DNA of 64,000 nucleotides from Ditylenchus dipsaci (Eukaryota; Nematoda; Chromadorea; Rhabditida; Anguinidae). The DNA is taken from contig SADC01000306.1 in the NCBI GenBank assembly GCA_004194705.1, positions 1 to 64,000 on the forward strand, written 5' to 3'. The stretch's first letter is position 1. Every line of letters begins with the position of its first letter. Below the pieces are notes generated by a model. That model was not told where the DNA came from, ran no database searches, and was given only the letters and a program-made list of their open reading frames with translations. Both the position numbers and the translations under genes were made by a program. Positions 57,238 to 64,000 of this stretch are shown piece after piece.

Positions 57238-57838
57238 CGGCGCTAGTAGCGAATACACACCACCCCCCCCCCCAAGAATCCGATCTTTTAAAATTGCTGT
57301 AACTACCCTTGCAAACAACAAGTTAAGGCTTAGCCCTTATGGCTCATTTATAAACGTTGTCGTTGTCATTGGAAAAAATGTTTTATAAACGCAATTTTAC
57401 GCCAACGACAATGCCAATGCCAACGACGATGACAACGACAACGAAAATTTTTCTTCCAAATTAGACAAAATTTGCATTTTAAGTCAGAATTTTAAGGATT
57501 AAATATATTCTCCACATTTTTTCTCTCGAAATCTTGACTGAAAATGCGGAATTTGTCAATTTTCAAATGAAAAATTTCGTTGTCCTTTGCGTCGTCGTTG
57601 TCGTCGTCGTTGGCGAAAAAAGGGTTTTATAAAAAAAATATTCCAACGACGACGACAACGACAACGTTGATAAATGAGCCATTAGGCTTGGGGGTAGGCC
57701 AGCGTACGGAAGTTGTGACTAATGAAGAGTTTACTTATATTTTCCGGAGTCTGGGACATAAATTTGGGTACTTTCTACTAAAGTAAAAAAGGTGAAAATC
57801 GTTGGGGAGGGGGGGTGGTATTCGCTACTAGTGTCGTA
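57238..57838. mobile_element. CTAGTAGCGAATAC element with a nested insertion
   Basis: CCGGCGCTAGTAGCGAATAC at the left and GTATTCGCTACTAGTGTCG at the right. The inner text matches 34326-34560 and 31480-31655. A 342-bp element is inserted at 57340-57681. Confidence 0.7.
57340..57681. mobile_element. GTTGTCGTTGTC-rich MITE with TTA duplication
   Basis: Inverted ends TGGCTCATTTATAAACGTTG and flanking TTA at 57337-57339 and 57682-57684. The uninterrupted sequence CTTAGCCCTTAGGC in the sister copy near 31550 confirms the insertion. A relative lies at 59621-59879. Confidence 0.75.
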
Positions 57839-57989
57839 GTACCCAATACCTAGTACTCTAACTACTCAAAGGTACACTAACCAGATATAGAGTACAGCAA
57901 CTTTTGAAAACACATATTCTGACCAAACTAGTGGCGCCAGTGTGGCCGCTTAAACTCTTAATCTGTATACGACCCAAGTGTCTAAATAA

Positions 57990-58916
57990 CGTTACCACGC
58001 ATTTGGGCACACCGCATTTGGGCACCCGCATTTGGGCACCCGCATTTGGGCACACCGCATTTGGGCCCCCGCATTTGGGCACCCGCATTTGGGCACACCG
58101 CATTTGGGCCCCGATTTTAAAATTCCATATTTATAAATTATAAATTGAAATTTGTCAATTTTTCACTGTTTTATTCAGTTTCTCTCACTGCGCGTGCTAT
58201 TGTTGCTTCTGTCGGTAAGTGTCTTAATGCAGTTCTGACAAATGGAACCCACCGATTAGAGAAACATGTATGTGCTTATATTTTTATATGCATCCAGGAA
58301 GGATGTCAATCCCTGGGGACCGGTCTCAAGGTGCCAGATATACAAGGTGTCGAATAACTGGAGTGCCAGTTGACAGAGAATAAGTCAATCTCAGTCAGAT
58401 GAATTCAAATCAGGCACAGAGTGCCAGATAGTCGCGAGTGTCGGATAACTGAAGTACCGGATAACCGAAGTTCGACTGTTGTAATTTAAGCGAGTTGAAC
58501 GTTTAGCTAGTCGTGGAGTCACTTTTGACTGATTTATGTCTTAAGTATGTATGTGTGCTCATTTTAACATAAATCCAACAAGCATCATGTGACCCGAAGG
58601 GGCAAGCTACTTATGAGCAAGGCTTTTGATCGCAAATGCATATAGGGGCCTTTTTTGCATGACTCTAGTGACCGAAACAGGGTAGAACAGGGCCTTTAAA
58701 CTAAACGTTTACACACTTTCGGTCGAAAATTTGAATGAGGCACCTATAGGACCTGAAATGAATACAAATTTATTATAAAACAGTAACATATTGATAAATT
58801 TCAATTTATAATTTCAAAATATGGAACTTTAAAATCGGGGCCCAAATGCGGTGCCCAAATGCGGGGGCCAAATGCGGGTGCCCAAATGCGGTGTGCCCAA
58901 ATGCGTAGTAACCCTA
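57990..58916. mobile_element. Element with CCGCATTTGGGCACC arrays at both ends
   Basis: Seven copies of CGCATTTGGGC at 57999-58112 face five inverted copies at 58835-58910. The next 35 bp on the inside of each array are also inverted copies. The interior (58145-58800) has no recognisable gene. Near 58470-58482 it holds GGATAACCGAAGTTCGACTG, the end of a Tigger-like element. Confidence 0.7.
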
Positions 58917-59417
58917 AATAATGGTACTCGAAATATTTTTTGTTTCTATTTCTTGACCAGATTTCAGAAGTAAAGGATTCGCCTGCCTTTGAAGAATCGC
59001 TCCAAATAATAGCCCAGGCTTGGTAGTTAATATGAAGTGCAGATGCCACTTTCCAATTTTGAAACAAACATTTGTATATTTTTTACGCTCGCCCTTATTT
59101 TTTTAGGCAATTCCGAGCGAGAATCGCGTTCTGAACTGATTTTCGAGCCAAGGCAGGGGACTGTTCTCCAACCGCTCTCTATACCGACAGGTCTAGTGAG
59201 CTTTCAAAAATCACGCTTCCGACTAAGACATTCTAAATAAGGACAGCTCTCTACAATGACAGCTTTTTACGGGTGCCTTTGATTTTTTATTGGAACTGTC
59301 GGCACTAAGCTTTGTTCCAGTTATTGATCTTCTGCGAACCTTAAAACATAAATGCACGGCCAGACTGTCACGAAGCTTGGCCCGGGTAAAGCAAAGTATT
59401 CAAGTTTGGATTACTCA

Positions 59418-59561
59418 TAGGATTGGCGGTTCGGGTGGATTGGAACCGAAACCCAGTTTCTTCGGGTTTCGCGTATCGGTTCGGATACGCGAAAATTGTT
59501 TCGGTTATTGTTTTGTTTGGGTTTCGGTTCGGTTCCTCTGTTCGGGTACCCGCCGACCCTA
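59418..59561. mobile_element. 144-bp hAT MITE of GGTTCGGGT words
   Basis: It starts TAGGATTGGCGGTTCGGG and ends CCGCCGACCCTA. The flanks ATTACTCA and ATTATTCA match at seven of eight positions. The interior repeats TTTCGGTTCGG and inverses. Confidence 0.7.
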
Positions 59562-59620
59562 ATTATTCAGTTGTTATCTGTACAATCATTGTGAAATCTT
59601 ATCTTTCAAGATTAGGGACA

Positions 59621-59879
59621 TGGCTCTTTCACAAAAGTTGTCATCGTCGTTGGCGTTGTCGTTGGAGTAAATTTTTTCATATAAGGCGACTTACTTTAAC
59701 GATAAAAAAAACATTTTTAATAATAAGGTTAACGACAACGCAAACATTTCTCCCAAATGGCTACAGAAGATTAGGCAAAAACGTCGTAGCATTTGTTTTA
59801 ATAGAAATGTCTTCGTTGGCATTGTCGTTGTTAAAAGTTTTTATAAATAATTTTTGGCAAACGACGACAATGAGAGCCA
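59621..59879. mobile_element. GTTGTCGTCGTTG-rich MITE
   Basis: TGGCTCTTTCACAAAAGTTG at the left and TGAGAGCCA at the right, diverged relative of 57340-57681. Confidence 0.55.
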
Positions 59880-59949
59880 CAAATCTCATTAGTTATAACT
59901 AAATACAGTTGTTTTTCAGTAAAACTCGCCAAGGCTTTTTCCTCAAACA

Positions 59950-62554
59950 ATGAGTGCACGAATGACTGAGTATATCCTTGAAGATGTCCTATCCTTCTTG
60001 CCTAGAATCTGGGTTGCCAGAAACATGGAAGGCATGAGTTCAGGAGTCCAGCAAGTTATTCAATCCCATCTCAAAACCTTGCATGTTTTCCCCGAACTAA
60101 TTATCAAGCCGAAAAACGGCATTCTGGGCAGTGTAAGTCTACTTTTTCAGTAATTATTGCTTTTAAATCAACATTTACAGCTGGAAAAGGAAGACCTCTA
60201 CATTGGACAAAAAGAACTTTTTATGTGTGGATCAGTACCCAAATGTGTTCGCTTCCAGATGGTCACCCTCTCTTGTGGTGTGACTTTAGCCAGTGAGGAA
60301 ATCTGGGAGTTTTTGCGACTCAACAAGCATGCTTTTGTGGGTTGTCATCTGGCTTTTGGGCGAATCGCTAATCTTTTCCTTCCCAAGCTGGACCTTCTGT
60401 TCAGTGATATTTTTGACCAGTGCTCGAGAATAGTGTTGCTCTGGCCATATGATGGACCGGAATGGGACAGGTGTGGATATCGGCACTAGTAAAGAATCCT
60501 TGTCCAAAATATGCCTTGGTCCCCCCTGTTGTTTTTTGAATGGATTTGACTGCCCTGGGCAGTGAGTTTTGTGAATGGCACAAGCTGTTTTTCACAAAAC
60601 AACAGGGTGGACCAAGGCATATTTTGGACAAGGATTCTTTACTAGTGCCGTGGATATCTACCGCTCATTTTCCGAACAATATAGAAGACTTTTTTAGAGA
60701 ATTACTGGGCAATGAAAGCAACTACCGAAAATTGTTCAAGCAGATGGCGTTTCTACTGTGTGATGAGGTGGATTACAATGCTGTGTATGTACATGAAATC
60801 GTCGACTGGATTGGTTTTGGGATTGCGAACGATCGGCCAAGACGTCTTTTCTTTGGACTACCAACCCATTGTTTGGAGTTTATGCTGAATCCTGTGCATC
60901 AGGTTCTTTTTTGTATTTTAACATATAAAAATTGGGGTATCGACGTTAGGTACCATTCTGCAACTACCCTTTGTTCGGTTAACTTAGGCCTAGGCGTAAA
61001 CCAGCGTATATTAGGACGGACTAATAAATGCCTTACGCAATTTTTCGGGCTAATCTAGGACTGGGACTAATATTTGAGTGCTTTTTATGAGGTTTTATAA
61101 AAAAAGAGATTTGGGACAAAATTGAACAAAAGATATATAACGTCAACACACCTTAAATCTGTACAACTTTTACATTTTGTCAGGTATCTGATATGTTTTT
61201 TACGTTAAAAAAATTTTTTGTTGCCACCAGGATTTGAGTTAAACGTGGAAAAACGCGGAAAGCGTTAAAGGAGGACAGACTTTAGGGAGGTGGAGGTGGC
61301 GAGATTTTGACTATAAAACGGAATTTTGCGAGCTTACCGTAAATGTTCTAATAGAGGCCCCCTCTCTAATAGACCCCCCCCCCTATTTTTTACTAAGATA
61401 TCAGAGCTAAGGCAATTTTTGATTGACAATTTCCAGATTTTTGGGGATCGAAAAATTTAGCCCCCGGGGGCTCTATTAGGGCATTTACGGTAGGTTAATT
61501 TTATTTTCAACCCTTAATTTTTTTACACTAATCAAAATTATCATGAATCCACCCGACAAAAAACACAAACTGTTTCAAAACTCGCGTTTTTATAAGTGCA
61601 CCAGTAAATATGATTATGTACAAGTTTATACTCGAAATGACAATAGAATGCAGGAATACATTTTGAGTACAAGGTTGCATATGACTGTGCCTGCGAAATT
61701 TGCGAAAAAAAACCCAATTTTTTAAAAATTTCGAAAATTTCCCGTAAGTCTGGACTTTTTTCAGAATTTTTGTTTTTTCGCAAAGTCATATACAACCTCA
61801 TACTCAAAATGTAGCCCTGCTTTCTAGTGTCATTTTGAGTATGAACTTGTATGTAACTATGTCCAGAACATTGATAAAGACGTGAGTTTTGAAAGAGTTC
61901 CGAAAACTACCAGCACTCTCCTGAATTGGGCTAGGGCAAATTTTTTCGAAATTATTTTTATCTCGAAACTTCGATCTGGTGTGTTTTTTGTCGGGTGGAT
62001 TGATGTTAATAACGATTGGTGTAAAAAATCAGTGGTTAAAAATAAAGATTAAATCAGCTTAAGCTCGCGAAATTCCATTTTCTAGTCAAAATCCACCCCC
62101 CCCCCTAAAGTCTGTCCTCCTTCAAAATGTCTAGAATTATTTAAAAAATCCAGTACTACGGTGGGCACTTGTAGCTGGGCGCCGGTACAAACAGGGTATC
62201 GGTCGCCGGTGACGCCGCCAGGCGGCATTGCAGGTATGTCTATGAGGTGCTCTATGAAGAGTATGAATCATGAAAATAAGGGCCAGTAATATGCATCTAA
62301 TATAAATATCTCCCTTTCAGTGGTGCCTTGATTCCAACTACAAAAATGTGGACTTCAAAATCTACTACAACTCTCGACTTGGCAACTGCTCTTTTGATAT
62401 AGTCAAAAAAGAAAATAGTGCAGATGTTCCCAGAAGTAATTGCCCTGCCAACTGTGCTCAGAGAATCATGACAAATATATGCTCCTACCCCAACCAATAT
62501 GAAATCACCAACTTCTCTCATACCGAATGTGTATACAATCCAGAAGTCATTTAA
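59950..62554 (+). CDS. Unrecognised 303-residue protein, possible F-box-like start
   Basis: Four exons: 59950-60132, 60181-60470, 60698-60902, 62321-62554; 304 codons in one frame. The first 40 residues (EYILEDVLSFLPRIWVARNM) loosely recall an F-box (L..VLSFLP) but lack most conserved positions. The rest (LEKEDLYIGQKELF, EIWEFLRLNKHAFVGCHLAF, LCDEVDYNAVYVHEIVDWIG, KNVDFKIYYNSR) matches no family I know. The layout recalls the large, fast-evolving F-box families of nematodes, where a C-terminal domain binds substrates; that is inference. A TTTTTCAG lies 31 nt before the ATG. Intron 2 was about 58 nt before a MITE entered it. Intron 3 holds about 860 bp of repeats. Confidence 0.65.
60482..60649. 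mobile_element. 168-bp MITE with 9-bp duplication in an intron
   Basis: Inverted ends GGCACTAGTAAAGAATCC, about 50 bp long, with exact duplication GTGGATATC at 60473-60481 and 60650-60658. Removing it restores a normal GT-AG intron (60471-60697) that keeps the frame. Confidence 0.85.
61265..62128. mobile_element. GGAGGACAGACTTTAGGG element with two nested elements
   Basis: The outer pair AAGGAGGACAGACTTTAGGG is inverted near 62125. Inside are a TACCGTAAATGTTCTAATAG MITE (61336-61491) and an inverted pair AATCCACCCGACAAAAAACAC (61546 and about 62003). It lies in intron 3 of the 59950 gene. Confidence 0.65.
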
Positions 62555-62750
62555 TCACTTTTTTTGTTTCTCTGAAATGTCCGGAATAAAATATTCAGTG
62601 ACTGAAACCGAAAGTTTCATGAGTATAAACCGAAACCGAAAACCGAATTTCGGTTCCCGTTTCGGTTTTTTGGAAACACTGGTAGAGAGTAGTGTTTTAC
62701 GACAAAAAATTCAATAAAATTGATTTACGTGTTTTTACATATGTTTGACA

Positions 62751-63722
62751 TCATTTCATTAGCGCGTCTAATATTTCTACATACCAGTTGCAAGACTTTT
62801 TTTGACCATCCTGCCAGAAAGCTTCATCCAAGGCGTCGCTCTGACGGAGAAGCTGGGGATTCGCAAAATTCTTTTCCACATATTGACGGACCAATCGCAA
62901 TGCACGCTGAGCCTCTAGACGAGTGATGGGCGCTTCTTCCATTTTAACGTCGCTGTCCACATCAATATCCGCAGTGCATTGATTTCCTTCAGTCGTTGAA
63001 ACGTCTACAGCGAGTTCATCCAAAGACTGACAACGCAAAAACCAATAATTCTCACCATCAAAATATCACCTCCAACAGGAACATTCTGAGCTCGGGTTTG
63101 CTTCAGCCATTGAACGAGTGCTCGCTCCAAATTTTCGTGCCGACCTGCTTTAAGCCGAGCCCTCTTTGCTTCTGTCCCACCGTCAATTGCTCCGAGAATT
63201 GCTGTCTTGTTTTGGATGATATTTTGCACTGATGCTTTCTTTATCCCGAATTCTTCTGACAGCACTTTGTAGCCTTTGCCCTTGCTGAATCCTTCGATAA
63301 TTGCCCTTTTCGTCGCCAAATCTACCTTTCTTTCTTTTTGCGAAGTATCTATCGAGTACCTGAATGAACTAACGAATTTAAATAATATCGCGAGATTTCG
63401 AGCCAAACATAAGCGCCGATTAAAAAAATAGGCACATCTGAACAAACAATTTCCAAAATTACACTTTGAAAAAGAGATGGCTTTCCATTTAGACTTGAGT
63501 GTTAGAGGTATCTATTATCGAGGGCAAAATAAAGGTCAGTGTAAGAGTCAGAGGGTATCTATTATCGGGGGTATCTATTATAAGGGGTATCTACTATTGG
63601 GGGTATGATTTGCCTTATTTTAAGTAAAACCAACCAAATATGCGCTAAGGGTATCTACTATCGAAGGGTATCTATTATCGGGGGTATCTACTATCGAGGT
63701 TCGACTGTATAAAAGTTCTTAG
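62751..63722 (-). pseudogene. pogo/Tigger transposase remnant
   Basis: On the minus strand, a psq-type helix-turn-helix and CENP-B-like start (KRAIIEGFSKGKGYKVLSEE, KKASVQNIIQNK, ALVQWLKQTRAQNVPVGGDI) is followed directly by the C-terminal tail (ITRLEAQRALRLVRQYVEKN, DALDEAFWQDGQ). The DDE catalytic core has been deleted. Upstream, 63510-63705 is an array of GGGTATCTACTATCG words that ends CGAGGTTCGACTG then TA, which fits a Tigger terminal repeat. The other end was not fixed. Confidence 0.8.
63510..63705. repeat. Array of GGGTATCTATTATCG words
   Basis: Seven copies of GGTATCTA(C/T)TATCGG in direct orientation at the end of the Tigger remnant. Confidence 0.7.
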
Positions 63723-63777
63723 CAAATCGGGATTTAAGAAAAGAATGCCTTAGCAAATGGGCGCCTTAAGCACACGT

Positions 63778-64000
63778 CCAGTGTTTTCGAAAACGAATAC
63801 GAAATCCGGTTTACGAACGAGTTTACGAAACGAAATGAAAACTAAAAGCAAAGCGAAATGAATGCGAAACGAAAAACGAATTCGTTTTCGTTTTGATTTC
63901 GCTTTGCTTTTTGAATTGGAGTTTGTTTTCCTTTTCATTTTGAAATGGTTTTTGTTTTGGTTTTCACTTTGATCCTGCATTAATTTTCTTCAAATTTACT
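63778..64000. mobile_element. GAAACGAAAT word element, cut by the window edge
   Basis: It begins CAGTGTTTTCGAAAACG, like the other CAGTG hAT MITEs here. Repeated CGAAATGAAAAC/GTTTTCGTTTTG words lie in both orientations. The right end is outside the window. Confidence 0.5.

Noticed and set aside
60471..60697. Gene at 59950 broken by a MITE with a stop codon
   Set aside because: The apparent interruption is an intron. GT at 60471 and AG at 60697 restore the frame, and the MITE lies within it.

Overview
The window is eukaryotic, AT-rich and crowded with transposons. It most resembles a nematode. Its genes have many short introns (about 40-60 nt where no repeat has landed) with TTTTCAG or TTTTAG acceptors, and each of seven gene starts has an acceptor-like site 2-35 nt upstream of the ATG with no evident upstream exon, as expected for spliced-leader trans-splicing. 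The animal proteins (CCAR1, TFIIE-alpha, MATH-BTB, calmodulin-like, LEM-3-type GIY-YIG) rule out plants and prokaryotes. The species cannot be named from this sequence.

Layout. 1-5400: a stack of nested hAT-type elements, each with an exact 8-bp target duplication. 5558-7416 (+): an unrecognised type I membrane protein. 7.6-10.7 kb: hAT-type MITEs and repeat arrays. 10.8-22.2 kb (-): an 18-exon CCAR1 gene whose introns hold several MITEs. 22.4-26.4 kb: MITEs and nested palindromes. 26.5-28.1 kb (-): a MATH-BTB-BACK gene. 29.5-30.1 kb (+): a calmodulin-like gene. 30.5-46.1 kb: almost all repeats, including a Mutator-like element carrying FLYWCH and Ulp1 exons (36239-39016), a decayed relative (34.3-35.8 kb) and a Tc1/mariner (42218-43451). 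46.3-49.4 kb (+): TFIIE-alpha. 49.5-53.0 kb: nested elements including a second mariner. 54.3-56.9 kb (+): Argonaute-like MID/PIWI exons continuing in frame into a GIY-YIG nuclease domain. 57.2-59.9 kb: repeats. 59.95-62.55 kb (+): an unrecognised four-exon gene. 62.75-63.72 kb (-): a pogo/Tigger transposase remnant.

The ordinary genes (transcription initiation, transcriptional coactivation, ubiquitin-ligase adaptor, calcium binding) look like unlinked housekeeping genes rather than a pathway. The most interesting locus is 54312-56866. Splicing by ordinary GT-AG sites keeps one 540-codon frame from a PAZ-less Argonaute half into a complete LEM-3/ANKLE1-type GIY-YIG domain, and a second acceptor in the linking intron would instead end the protein before the nuclease. 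Several conserved genes contain single-base frame breaks, some at homopolymers, which suggests consensus errors. Gene models were built by hand from splice consensus and remembered family patterns; no search was run.
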